From positions 310,001 through 374,000 of the forward strand of contig NZ_WTYZ01000001.1 in assembly GCF_009827455.1 (NCBI RefSeq): 64,000 nucleotides of DNA, given 5' to 3'. The stretch comes from Pontixanthobacter aestiaquae (GTDB lineage: Bacteria > Pseudomonadota > Alphaproteobacteria > Sphingomonadales > Sphingomonadaceae). Below, piece after piece: positions 18,464 through 27,247 of the stretch. The notes under the pieces were generated by a model. It was not told the DNA's origin. It worked only from the letters and a program-made list of their open reading frames with translations, and made no database searches. The translations under genes were made by a program, and so were the position numbers. The stretch's first letter is position 1. Each line of letters starts with the position of its first letter.

Positions 18464-19333
18464 GTGTATTTTAGAGTATTCCCTTTGTGGGCAGCATGTG
18501 TTCTAGCTGCGCTCTCGGCTTCACCTGCGGTGGCGCAGCTTCAACTAAAAACATTGGAGCCATCGACTGATTGGCAGCTCGAAGCAGAGCCCGACCGATG
18601 CCGTATCCAGCGCACATTCGGCACAGGGGAAGACGTTACCGCGCTCTCTTTGGAGCAAGGCCTAGGCCACACCAATTTCAATCTGACAATATCCGGTGCG
18701 CTGGTTGACCAGCCCATGGGCAGATGGATCAGGTTTGCTTTCGGTCCGAGTGAGGCAAACAACTACCGCGAATTTACGCTGGGCAAATCGGCAAGCGGGC
18801 AGCCCGAAGTCAAAGTTTACGGGACAACCCTTGCTCCGCATATCAATGAAGGGAACGGCACATTCATCCCCGACCCCCTCGATCCAAGCCGCTTGGGTGC
18901 AATACGATACATGACCATCAAACTGGTGCCCGCAACACCATTTGCACTGGTGGTCGGCCCGATGGATAAAGCTGTGGTATCACTAAACAAGTGCATCAAA
19001 GATAAGTTCGCGAAATTTACTCCGGCGCATAATGAATATTCGGTCCACGCCGAACCGACGATAAGCCCAGGTAAATGGTTCAAAAAGGGGGATTTCCCCG
19101 GGGAATTGTTTTTCAAGGGCGAGAACGCACTGGTCGAATTTTCGTTGATTGTCGACGACACGGGCACGCCGAATTTCTGCGAGATTACCAATTCAACGCG
19201 CCCCCAGAAATTCGACGAGTCGGTCTGTTTGAAATTGCTGAGAACGGCGCGTTTCACACCAGCGCGTAACAAGGATGGCCAGCCGGTTCCCGACCCTTGG
19301 TCGAGTAGGATACTTTTCCAGATACCGGATTAG
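18464..19333 (+). CDS. secreted protein with TonB-C-like domain, paralog 2
   Basis: The 289-residue protein mirrors its upstream neighbour: signal peptide ending near SPAVA-Q, TDWQLEAEPDRCRIQRTFGTGEDVT, FNLTISG, and a C-terminal FSLIVDDTGTPNFCEI...FDESVCLKLLRTARFTPA. The start is a GTG with no good ribosome site, in an AT-richer gap of 66 bases that could hold its own promoter. The two copies have diverged well beyond a recent duplication. Function unknown. Confidence 0.68.
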   Translation: MYFRVFPLWAACVLAALSASPAVAQLQLKTLEPSTDWQLEAEPDRCRIQRTFGTGEDVTALSLEQGLGHTNFNLTISGALVDQPMGRWIRFAFGPSEANNYREFTLGKSASGQPEVKVYGTTLAPHINEGNGTFIPDPLDPSRLGAIRYMTIKLVPATPFALVVGPMDKAVVSLNKCIKDKFAKFTPAHNEYSVHAEPTISPGKWFKKGDFPGELFFKGENALVEFSLIVDDTGTPNFCEITNSTRPQKFDESVCLKLLRTARFTPARNKDGQPVPDPWSSRILFQIPD

Positions 19334-19633
19334 AAACGATCCCGTTCAAAAGATTGCCAACATTGTGCCCGGCTACCGCTCAAGGTAGCATCGCTCTCCT
19401 GCCTGCCGCAGCGTCAACCAGACAAGAGTAATAAACCTCTCGTTCTGAGCCCTCTTCGCGTTGGAACAAGGGTTGTGCCGATGATTGTTGCCGTATCATG
19501 CAGGTGATGGGTTACAGGCGAGCCGAGCGTAGCTTCTATATCGAGCGCACGACACACAAAGATAGTCCTTCAATAGTGGCAGATAGCAGCCCTGAGTTTT
19601 CAGCACCCTCGGCTAGAGGCTCTTGCTGCAGCG
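19334..19633. other. 300-base gap without a supported gene
   Basis: This gap lies between the second TonB-C-like gene and the end of the convergent DUF445 gene. A 68-codon plus-strand ORF starting at 19,498 runs into the DUF445 gene and has no recognisable family or ribosome site. I see no convincing terminator, RNA gene or repeat. Confidence 0.5.
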
Positions 19634-20908
19634 CTAGCCGTAAAACAGTCCATCCAGAAAATGGATGGTCATTCCAACTAGCCCGCCTACGAAGGTACCG
19701 TTGATACGGATGAATTGCAGGTCGCGCCCCACGGCATTCTCGATCCGGTCAGTCAGCGTGCGAGCATCCCAGCGGCGCACTGTTTCTGACACCAGCTGGA
19801 CGATCTGATCGCCGTAACGCGTCGCAACGCCCACAGCTGTACGGCGAGCAAAGCGGTTCACTTGCGTTTGCAGCTGGGTGTCTTCCCGCAGAGCATCGCC
19901 CAACTCACCAAGGCTACTACCGAGTTGGCCGCCGAGGACGGTATCGGGGTTGCGCGCCATTCGGATCATCCCCGCGCGCATCCGTTCCCACACGCCTTCC
20001 CACCAACGCGCAACGGCCTCATTCTCCAGCACATCATCTTTCATACGCTCGACACGAGCACGCATCTTCGGATCATGCACCAGATCGTGCGCCAATTGGT
20101 CGAGACCCTCTTGGATCTTGTCACGCAGAGGGTGCTCTGGATCGACCAGCACCTCAGCCAAAAGTTTGTAGAGACCGTCGAGAACCGATGCCGACAACCG
20201 TCCGTCGAGACCGGTCCAGCGGATGATACCGTTAGCCCGCTCGCTGATCATCTGGCGAACCATCTCCTCATTGTCTTCGAGCGTCAGACCCGACCAGCGG
20301 ATGATCGCATCGATCAAGGGAAGATGCCGTTTATCGGCGATCGCAGTGGAGAGCATCTGCCCCAGCAGCGGCGAAATCTCGATCTTCTTGGCTTGCGACT
20401 TCAGGCCAGCTTTGACTTGCCCGCCCAGCTTGTCGGGATCGAGCGACTCCAGCACGCCTGCGAGCAGCTCCGCCGCCCCCGACCCGATCCGCGATTGCGA
20501 GCCTTGGGTCGGCTCCGCCAGAAAGCCGCCGACCGCGCGTGCCATATTCATATTCTGCATCCGCCGCGCAACGACCGAGGGTATCAGGAAGTTCGTCCGC
20601 AGAAATTGCGCCATTGTGTCGGCGATACGGTCCTTATTCTCCGGAATAATCGCCGTGTGCGGTATCGGGATGCCCATCGGATGGCGGAACAGGGCCGTCA
20701 CCGCGAACCAGTCTGCCAGTCCGCCAACCATCGCTGCCTCCGCAAAGGCATGGAGATAACCCCAAGCCGGATGCAGATCGAGATATTGCCGCGAAAGGAT
20801 GAACAATCCCGCCATCAGCACCAGCATCAGCGTTGCGGTAATCCGCATGCGTTTTGCTGTATCCGGCGGCAGTGGTGCCAATGAGGAAGAGGGCGCGAGG
20901 TTGCTCAT
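19634..20908 (-). CDS. DUF445 family membrane protein
   Basis: The 424-residue protein has two N-terminal hydrophobic segments (about residues 20-65) containing AMVGGLADWFAVTALFRHPMG, the DUF445 signature. Long charged helical stretches follow, and the end FVGGLVGMTIHFLDGLFYG is hydrophobic. It is presumably an inner-membrane protein of unknown function (related to YjiN). The ATG at 20,908 is chosen because a longer ORF starts inside the RND gene. It is 58 bases downstream of that gene on the same strand. Confidence 0.88.
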   Translation of the reverse strand: MSNLAPSSSLAPLPPDTAKRMRITATLMLVLMAGLFILSRQYLDLHPAWGYLHAFAEAAMVGGLADWFAVTALFRHPMGIPIPHTAIIPENKDRIADTMAQFLRTNFLIPSVVARRMQNMNMARAVGGFLAEPTQGSQSRIGSGAAELLAGVLESLDPDKLGGQVKAGLKSQAKKIEISPLLGQMLSTAIADKRHLPLIDAIIRWSGLTLEDNEEMVRQMISERANGIIRWTGLDGRLSASVLDGLYKLLAEVLVDPEHPLRDKIQEGLDQLAHDLVHDPKMRARVERMKDDVLENEAVARWWEGVWERMRAGMIRMARNPDTVLGGQLGSSLGELGDALREDTQLQTQVNRFARRTAVGVATRYGDQIVQLVSETVRRWDARTLTDRIENAVGRDLQFIRINGTFVGGLVGMTIHFLDGLFYG

Positions 20909-20966
20909 AGCAGGCCGCCTTAGCGCAGCACGGCCGTCCTTCACAGTCTCTGCAGCGGTGGGATCC

Positions 20967-23900
20967 TTATTCGGCAGGAACAGTCTCTGGCGCAGGGTCG
21001 GCACCTTTGCCTTCGTCACCGGGCCGGTAAGTCAGGAAACGCTGGCGCATCCAAGGACCCATCCGCTTTTCGATGCCATCGGCAAGGCTGAAGCCCGCGG
21101 GCACGATAAGCAGCGTGAGCACGGTCGACATGATCAGTCCGCCTATCACCATCGTTCCCATTGGCGCGCGCCATGCGCCATCGCCAGAACCAAGCAGGCC
21201 GGAGAACGCAATCGGCACCATGCCTGCGGTCATCGCCACGGTTGTCATGACAATCGGTTGCGCACGTTTATGACCAGCATCGATAATGGCGCTGAGCTTC
21301 TCTTCACCCGCTGCCATCGCTTCAATTGCGAAATCGATCAGCAGAATCGAGTTCTTCGAGACAATACCAAGCAGTAGCAGAATACCGATATAGACCGGCA
21401 TCGATTGCGCTTGCCCGACTATCCAGATCAGGAATATCCCGCCCAGCGGAGCCAGCAGCAGCGACGTCATGTTCACCAAAGGCGACATCAAACGCTTATA
21501 GAGCAGCACAAGTACCGCAAACACCAACAGAAAGCCTGCTATGATCGCCACGAACAGGCTGTCCTGCAACTCCTGCTGCCAAGCCTGGTCGCCAACCGCA
21601 TCACGGATTACGCCCTGCGGTAGATCTTGCAGAACCGGCAATTCATCGACTTGTGCCTGCGCAGTGCCTGCGACGACCCCTTGGGCAAAGTCGGCACCGA
21701 CCAGAATGCGGCGGTTCTGATTATAGCGCTGGATCACTGTCGGGCCGGAGCCGAAACTGATTTCAGCCACACGCTCAAGCGGCACCGAACCACCATTGGC
21801 CGTCTGAACTGGCAAATTGGCAATCGTGTTCAGATCGCTGCGCGAGTCGGTGGGCAGCTTTACGCGGATCGGAATCTGCCGGTCAGACAGCGAGAAGCGC
21901 GCCGCGTTCTGCTCGATCTCACCCATAGTCGCGATCCGGATAGTCTGGCTGAGCGCGGCAGTTGTCACACCCAGCTCTGCCGCCAGATCGGGACGCGGAG
22001 TAATGATCAGTTCGGGCCGGTTCATATCCGCATTGATCCGCGGCGCGACGAGATCATCAATGCCCTTCATCTGCTCGACCAGCGTCGCGGCCGTGCTTTC
22101 CAGCAGTTCGGGATCGGAGCCGGCGAGCATTACTGTCAGATCGCGGCCGCTGCCGAAACCGCCAGATTGCGACTGGAAGCGAATACGGGCGTCCGGAATG
22201 GTCGCGAGCTGCGGCGCAAGGTCACGCTCGAACTCGACCGACGTCTTTTCGCGGTCATCGCTGAGAGTGATGTAAATTCTAACGTCACCTTCTCTCACGC
22301 GTTCAAGCGCACGCTCGACTTCGGGCTGCTCATACAGGATATCAGCAACCTGACGCGAGACACGCTCGGTCGCGGCCAACGTAGTGCCCGGAACCATCTC
22401 GATGGTGATCTGGCTGTTATCGCTATCGGTCGTTGGCTGGAACTGCGCCGGGACCAGACCAAACAGCAATACAGTGAACAAGAGCGAGAAGTAGCCGATG
22501 CCGACCATCCACACGCGGTGGTCGTGGAAACGCGCTCTCAAATACTGCCACGATTGACCGGCGACGCGGCCAAACATCCGCGTCAGCAGCCCGAAAAAGC
22601 CGAGAACCGCGAGGACCGATAGGAAACCCAACCCGAATACGAGTGCGAATTGGAGAATTTCAAGCGGCCGATCAATCAGTAGCCATAGCGTACTGGCTTT
22701 ATCGTCGGTAACCGCAGTCGCAAGCACGTCGGGCACACCAATTTCCGACAGAGCGCCATGCGTGATAAACACCAAGGCCCCGGGCACGATCATCAGAATG
22801 AGCAAAGTCAAAAAGGCTGAAACAATGTAGAAAAACCGGTCGCTTGCAACGATTCGCAGCAATAAGAACAGCAAGCTTAGTACCAGTATCCCGGCGGCTA
22901 CCGCCACAAACGGGATCAGCACCTCAACGCCGCCGCCGAGCACAGCCAAAACTCCGCCCACAAGAAGAGCGAGGACAGCGCAGACTCCCAATATGATCAA
23001 CGTAATCAAGAAAAAGCCGGTCCGCTCTTCCAGGTTTAGGCCGTCACGAATGCGGTGCATTCCTGAACGATCCAGCGACCAGCGCAGCACACGCATATAG
23101 CGGTCCATCCACGGGCCTTCACCGTGATTGGCATGACCTTTCGCTTTCAGGAAATAGGCAGCGAGCATCGGCGTGATCATCCGCGCGACCGCAAGGCTCA
23201 TCAGCACGGCTATCACCACGGTAATCCCGAAGTTCTTGAAGAACTGGCCGGAAATTCCCGGCATCAAACCAACGGGCAGGAATACCGCGACAATACAGAA
23301 CGATGTCGCCACAACCGGCAGACCGATCTCGTCAGCAGCATCGATAGAGGCTTGATAAGCGGATTTTCCCATTCGCATATGCCGGACGATGTTCTCGATT
23401 TCCACAATCGCATCGTCCACCAGCACCCCGGCCACAAGACCCAGCGCCAGCAAGGATAGCTGGTTCAGATTGAACCCGAGCAAGTCCATGAACCAGAAGG
23501 TAGGTATCGCGGATAGCGGGATCGCAACCGCCGAAATGATCGTCGCGCGCCAATCGCGCAGGAAGAAGAAGACCACCACCACGGCAAGGAGCGCACCCTC
23601 GACCATGGCCGCCATCGAACTGGAATATTGTTCTTCAGTATATTTGACCGTGTTGAACAGCGGGATGAAAGTCACACCTTCATTTTCCGCCTCGATCTCG
23701 GCAATGATTTCTTTCGCTTGATCGAACGTTGTCACGTCCGATGCGCCTTTTGCGCGGGACATGAAGAAGTTTACAACTTCCTTGTCGCGCACTTTGCTGA
23801 TCGATGTGCGTTCGCTGTAGCCATCGCGCACTGTCGCAACATCGCTCAACTTTACCGTGCGCCCTGCACCAAGGCGGATTTGCTTTTGCGACAGGTCGAA

Positions 23901-24620
23901 CGCGCTATCCGTATTACCAAGCACGCGTACCGATTGGCGAGTGCCGCCTACTTCGGTCATGCCGCCCGCCGCATCGAGATTATCTACCCGCAGCAATTGG
24001 TTGATCTGGCTGGCAGTTACACCGAGTGCCTGCATTTTTGCGGGGTCGAGGATGACCTCGATCTCGCGGTTCACACCGCCGAAGCGGCCGGCCTCGGCCA
24101 TTCCTTCAATCGACAGCAAACGCTTGGCGATCGAATCGTCGATGAACCAGCTTAGCTGCTCGATTGTCATATCATCGGCTTCAACCGCATAAATGCCAAG
24201 AAAGCCGCCAGCAATTTCTTCCTTGCTCACGCGCGGCTCGAGAATCCCGTCTGGCAGACTGCCGCGGATCGTATCGACAGCGTTTTTGACTTCGGCCACT
24301 GCATCATTGGGATCAGTGCCGATCTCGAACTCGATGAATGTGTTGGAACTGCCTTCACGCGCGCTGGAGTTGAGATTTTTCACCCCGTTGATCGACCGCA
24401 CTGCTGATTCGACGCGCTGGGTAATCTGGTTCTCGATCTCGGTAGGTGCAGCGCCGGGCTGCGAAATCGAAACATTAACCGCAGGAAATTCGATATCCGG
24501 ATTGTTGACCACATCCATATTGTAGAAGCTGAGGATGCCAGCAAAAGTGATCGCAACGAAGAAGACCAGCGGAATAACCGGGTTTCTGATCGACCATGCG
24601 GATATGTTCTGGAAGTTCAT
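20967..24620 (-). CDS. RND efflux permease with extra membrane insertion
   Basis: This 1217-residue inner-membrane pump belongs to the AcrB/HAE1 group of RND transporters. It has the N-terminal TM1, the porter domains, and the proton-relay pair in [14 protein letters not shown] (Asp402/Asp403). After TM6, at about residues 516-698, about 180 residues are inserted with four additional hydrophobic segments (near 536-559, 566-592, 597-620, 655-683). The canonical HRVW-TM7 start then resumes at about residue 701. Usual length is 1020-1070. The adaptor gene lies five bases upstream; no TolC-like gene is nearby. Confidence 0.93.
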   Translation of the reverse strand: MNFQNISAWSIRNPVIPLVFFVAITFAGILSFYNMDVVNNPDIEFPAVNVSISQPGAAPTEIENQITQRVESAVRSINGVKNLNSSAREGSSNTFIEFEIGTDPNDAVAEVKNAVDTIRGSLPDGILEPRVSKEEIAGGFLGIYAVEADDMTIEQLSWFIDDSIAKRLLSIEGMAEAGRFGGVNREIEVILDPAKMQALGVTASQINQLLRVDNLDAAGGMTEVGGTRQSVRVLGNTDSAFDLSQKQIRLGAGRTVKLSDVATVRDGYSERTSISKVRDKEVVNFFMSRAKGASDVTTFDQAKEIIAEIEAENEGVTFIPLFNTVKYTEEQYSSSMAAMVEGALLAVVVVFFFLRDWRATIISAVAIPLSAIPTFWFMDLLGFNLNQLSLLALGLVAGVLVDDAIVEIENIVRHMRMGKSAYQASIDAADEIGLPVVATSFCIVAVFLPVGLMPGISGQFFKNFGITVVIAVLMSLAVARMITPMLAAYFLKAKGHANHGEGPWMDRYMRVLRWSLDRSGMHRIRDGLNLEERTGFFLITLIILGVCAVLALLVGGVLAVLGGGVEVLIPFVAVAAGILVLSLLFLLLRIVASDRFFYIVSAFLTLLILMIVPGALVFITHGALSEIGVPDVLATAVTDDKASTLWLLIDRPLEILQFALVFGLGFLSVLAVLGFFGLLTRMFGRVAGQSWQYLRARFHDHRVWMVGIGYFSLLFTVLLFGLVPAQFQPTTDSDNSQITIEMVPGTTLAATERVSRQVADILYEQPEVERALERVREGDVRIYITLSDDREKTSVEFERDLAPQLATIPDARIRFQSQSGGFGSGRDLTVMLAGSDPELLESTAATLVEQMKGIDDLVAPRINADMNRPELIITPRPDLAAELGVTTAALSQTIRIATMGEIEQNAARFSLSDRQIPIRVKLPTDSRSDLNTIANLPVQTANGGSVPLERVAEISFGSGPTVIQRYNQNRRILVGADFAQGVVAGTAQAQVDELPVLQDLPQGVIRDAVGDQAWQQELQDSLFVAIIAGFLLVFAVLVLLYKRLMSPLVNMTSLLLAPLGGIFLIWIVGQAQSMPVYIGILLLLGIVSKNSILLIDFAIEAMAAGEEKLSAIIDAGHKRAQPIVMTTVAMTAGMVPIAFSGLLGSGDGAWRAPMGTMVIGGLIMSTVLTLLIVPAGFSLADGIEKRMGPWMRQRFLTYRPGDEGKGADPAPETVPAE

Positions 24621-24625
24621 AAAGC

Positions 24626-25822
24626 TCAGCCTTCGCCTTGGTCGGCTCTTTTAGGCCTGACTGTTTCGCCAGGCGTCAGGAAGCCGCCAGCTCTTTCGAC
24701 GATAGCTTCGGTTCCATCGAGGCCTTCGGTCACCGCAATACCATTGTTCGTAACAAGGCCGGTTTTAACGGGCTGCCTGCGCGCCTTGTTATCCGAATCG
24801 ATGACGTAAACGTACGAGCCATCGCTATCAGAAAGGATCGCGGATTCGGGGAGCACAGTGGCGACGACGGTACCACTGGAAATCGTCGCGCTGGCGAAGC
24901 CGCCGGGGCGAAGTTCGGGCGCGTAAGGCAAAGCGATGCGGGCGATCCCCTGCCGATCTTGCGGATTGATCGTAGGAGAGACTTGCCACACTTGCCCCGC
25001 GAAGGTTTTCTCGCTGCCGACTGGGACAATTCGCGCCTCCACGCCGACCGAAAGCTTGGCTAGATCGGTTTCGCTAACCCGTGCCATCAATTCCATTTCG
25101 CCGCCTTTGGCGATCCGGAACAACGCGCCCGATCCGGCGCTAACCACTTGCCCCGGCTCGGTATTGCGTTCGAGGACGAGGCCTGACGCAGGAGCGGTTA
25201 TCGTCAATCTGCTATTGCTTGCGCGAATTTGATTAAGCTGCGCCTGAGCTACTTTGACTTGCGCAACAGCGCGGTCGCGGGTTGCAGTCAAGCGGTCTAC
25301 ATCCGCCTTGCTGATAAAGCCGCGCTCGACGAGCTGGAGAGCGCGGTCCAAATTGGCCTGCGCCAGCCGAGCATCAGAGTCAGCCACTTCGACCGAAGCG
25401 GCCGCACTCGCTGCCTGCTGATTTTGAACCGAACGGTCGATCGCTGCGAGAGGCTGTCCCTGCCGCACCCACGAACCTGCATCGACATAAACCGCGACAA
25501 CCTTACCGCCCGCACCATCGACACCGACGGGCAGCTCCCGCCGCGCAGCCAGAGTGCCGGTCGCGACAATCTCACCAGCGATAGTGGCCTGTCCCGGAGA
25601 CACAACGGTGATCGAGGCCCCTTGCTCCTCACGGTCATCGGCAACTTCTGTTGTGCCGCCGGTCACCAGAAAATAGGCCAGCGCAGCCGCAGCGACCGCA
25701 GCGATCAGAATGCCAATCACGGTCCAGAGCTTGCGACGCCCCTGCGTAGTCGGAACATCAACATCAAGCTTATTGCTGGAGTATTCGCCACCATCGGCCT
25801 GCACGGTAGTTTCGTAATTCAT
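24626..25822 (-). CDS. RND efflux periplasmic adaptor (membrane fusion protein)
   Basis: The 398-residue adaptor links the RND pump to an outer-membrane channel. It has a membrane anchor at about residues 32-54. The lipoyl/barrel-sandwich half motif is GGKVVAVYVDAGSWVRQGQPLAAID. An alpha-hairpin (about 135-200, with LVERGFISKADVDRL) and beta-barrel segments follow. It is cotranscribed with the permease. Tandem direct repeats lie about 70 bases upstream of its start. Confidence 0.93.
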   Translation of the reverse strand: MNYETTVQADGGEYSSNKLDVDVPTTQGRRKLWTVIGILIAAVAAAALAYFLVTGGTTEVADDREEQGASITVVSPGQATIAGEIVATGTLAARRELPVGVDGAGGKVVAVYVDAGSWVRQGQPLAAIDRSVQNQQAASAAASVEVADSDARLAQANLDRALQLVERGFISKADVDRLTATRDRAVAQVKVAQAQLNQIRASNSRLTITAPASGLVLERNTEPGQVVSAGSGALFRIAKGGEMELMARVSETDLAKLSVGVEARIVPVGSEKTFAGQVWQVSPTINPQDRQGIARIALPYAPELRPGGFASATISSGTVVATVLPESAILSDSDGSYVYVIDSDNKARRQPVKTGLVTNNGIAVTEGLDGTEAIVERAGGFLTPGETVRPKRADQGEG

Positions 25823-25891
25823 TATCTATCCCGATCGCCCATACCGCTTTGAATTGCAGGTGTGTTACACGCATATATCACCACATGCAAT

Positions 25892-25911
25892 ATCTTGCGT
25901 GATCTTGCGTG
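25892..25911. promoter_or_regulatory. tandem 10-base direct repeats upstream of the RND operon
   Basis: ATCTTGCGTG occurs twice, back to back, one helical turn apart. A related TTACACGC lies at 25,865-25,872, closer to the adaptor start. This arrangement in the promoter region suggests binding sites for a regulator of the efflux operon, but no regulator gene is adjacent. Confidence 0.4.
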
Positions 25912-26019
25912 TTAAAACCTTAGACCTGCCGTGCAACGCAGGGCAATGAAACGCTCGACGGGTGACGTCTCGGGCCGACGAACTGTCGGATTCGGGGTAT
26001 AGCACTTTCCCCAGATGCA

Positions 26020-26053
26020 AAAAGGGCGGGGAAACCGAAGCTCCCCGCCCTTT
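26020..26053 (-). terminator. rho-independent terminator after glsB
   Basis: A perfect 12-pair GC-rich stem (26,021-26,032 with 26,042-26,053), with a loop containing TTCG on the minus strand, is followed on that strand by a T-run. It lies 23 bases past the glsB stop. Confidence 0.9.
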
Positions 26054-26075
26054 CAAACTCGTTTGACGCCAGACC

Positions 26076-26342
26076 TTAGCGAACGCGTCCACGCTGGACG
26101 AGATTTACAATGCCTAGCAACACGATTGCGCCGACCACAGCTACGACCAAGCCTGTAAGTGAGAATTCTTTCACGCTTCCGACGATGCCGAATTGGTTCG
26201 CGATCAGATTACCAATCACCGAACCTACGCAACCAACGACGATGTTCCAAAAAATGCCCATCGATGCGTCACGGTTCATAACCATGCTTGCGAGCCAGCC
26301 GGCCACACCACCAACGATCAGTGCAATAATCCAACCTATCAT
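26076..26342 (-). CDS. GlsB/YeaQ/YmgE family stress-response membrane protein
   Basis: This 88-residue protein consists almost entirely of three hydrophobic segments with glycine motifs (GWIIALIVGGVAGWLAS, NIVVGCVGSVIGN), typical of transglycosylase-associated proteins. The family is linked to general stress; the biochemical role is unknown. AGGAGG sits eight bases before the ATG. An EcfG-like promoter lies upstream and a strong terminator behind, so it forms a single-gene stress unit. Confidence 0.92.
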   Translation of the reverse strand: MIGWIIALIVGGVAGWLASMVMNRDASMGIFWNIVVGCVGSVIGNLIANQFGIVGSVKEFSLTGLVVAVVGAIVLLGIVNLVQRGRVR

Positions 26343-26383
26343 AACGAATTCCTCCTGTTTATTCTGCTTTGCTTACAACCGCT

Positions 26384-26409
26384 AACGGATGACATGGCAA
26401 AGCGGTTCC
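26384..26409 (-). promoter_or_regulatory. EcfG-type general stress promoter of glsB
   Basis: On the minus strand GGAAC (26,409-26,405) and CGTT (26,387-26,384) are separated by 17 bases. This matches the alphaproteobacterial EcfG consensus GGAAC-N16/17-CGTT. The expected transcript start gives a leader of about 30-35 bases before the glsB ATG. The downstream gene family fits stress control. Confidence 0.75.
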
Positions 26410-26509
26410 CTAGCATTTTTGCGGGGAACGGAGATCTTGATAGGGATTTTGTCTGGTTTAGCCAATCGGTCGGATGTGATTGGCCAAATTCTGGCCCGCG
26501 GAATACGGA

Positions 26510-26809
26510 TCAATATTTCAACTGGCGCTCGTAAAGATCGCGGTAGTGCTGGATACGCGTAACGCGCAGGCCCTGCATACCCGAACGATCCACTGCACGC
26601 TGCCAAGAAGCGAATTCTTCGAGCGTGAGAGTATAGCGCTCGAGCACTTCGTCGATCGTAAGTAGGCCGCCATTAACGGCCGCAACCACTTCCGCCTTGC
26701 GGCGCACGACCCAGCGTTTCGTCTCCGGAGGAGGCAGATCGTCGATCGAGAGCGGCTCCCCGAGGGGGCCGATAACCTTGTCTGGACGGATTTTCTGGTT
26801 CTCGATCAT
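26510..26809 (-). CDS. sciP: CtrA inhibitor SciP (DUF1153)
   Basis: SciP is a small DNA-binding protein that, in Caulobacter, represses CtrA-activated genes in swarmer cells. The 99-residue protein has the family core VIGPLGEPLSIDDLPPP, TKRWVVRRKAEVVAAVNGGLL and RYTLTLEEFASWQRAVDR, a helix-turn-helix unit. The start ATG overlaps the stop of the upstream ORF (TAATG). An ORF extension to 26,878 lies within that gene and is rejected. Confidence 0.93.
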   Translation of the reverse strand: MIENQKIRPDKVIGPLGEPLSIDDLPPPETKRWVVRRKAEVVAAVNGGLLTIDEVLERYTLTLEEFASWQRAVDRSGMQGLRVTRIQHYRDLYERQLKY

Positions 26810-27111
26810 TACAACTCTCTGTCGCCTGTTTCCGCATCCTGTGCGGCTGGAGACATCTTTGCCTCGTGGGTTTTGCAATCGGCTAAAGTATCAGGGTTAA
26901 TGCCAAAGCCGATTTCATTAAGGTTTGCCGATTGCTCGGTCGAAAAGCTCGCGAAGTTTCCTCCGCCGGACATCTTGCGCCGCGCAAAGACGCCGCGCAG
27001 GTCGCGCGCTGCCGCCAAACGAGCGACCAGCACCGGCCACTCAAGCGGCTGTAATACTGGGCTTTCTGCAGCCTTGGTAAAGCCGGTATCGGTTAAGTTT
27101 CCTTCGAACAT
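26809..27111 (-). CDS. conserved-looking hypothetical protein coupled to sciP
   Basis: The 100-residue protein starts at an ATG preceded by AGAGGGGAG and ends in a TAATG junction with sciP, so it is very likely translated and coupled. Its first half reads LQPLEWPVLVARLAAARDLRGVF, a helical, basic stretch. The second half is polar (STEQSANLNEIGFGINPDTLADCK). No family is recognised. Its position suggests a role with cell-cycle control, but that is inference only. Confidence 0.7.
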   Translation of the reverse strand: MFEGNLTDTGFTKAAESPVLQPLEWPVLVARLAAARDLRGVFARRKMSGGGNFASFSTEQSANLNEIGFGINPDTLADCKTHEAKMSPAAQDAETGDREL

Positions 27112-27143
27112 CACTCCCCTCTAGGGCGCTATAGTCAAGAACA

Positions 27144-27162
27144 GGTAAAGTCCGGCTTTACC
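27144..27162. promoter_or_regulatory. inverted repeat between the sciP unit and mnmA
   Basis: GGTAAAG-TCCGG-CTTTACC has seven-base arms and a five-base spacer. It lies in the 136-base divergent gap, 33 bases from the sciP-unit start and 86 from mnmA. It may be an operator or a hairpin; no regulator is known. Confidence 0.4.
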
Positions 27163-27247
27163 GCTGGTTAGGATTACCGAAGACAAAGTAAATGCGCCGC
27201 TTCCAGGCGCTCGCAACTGGCTCTAGTAGGCAGCGCATCTCCAGTGT

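Noticed and set aside
19498-19704. 68-codon plus-strand ORF in the 300-base gap
   Set aside because: It lacks a ribosome site, has no recognisable family and overlaps the end of the DUF445 gene.
19862-20884. 340-codon plus-strand ORF
   Set aside because: It is antisense to the DUF445 gene, rich in His/Arg/Gln as shadow frames are here.
21627-22622. 331-codon plus-strand ORF
   Set aside because: It is antisense to the RND permease and has no family features.
25865-26092. 75-codon minus-strand ORF upstream of the RND operon
   Set aside because: It spans the strong glsB terminator and the end of glsB and contains the promoter repeats; no family.
26382-26606. Minus-strand ORF across the glsB promoter
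   Set aside because: It overlaps the 3' part of sciP in another frame and covers the EcfG promoter; no protein features.
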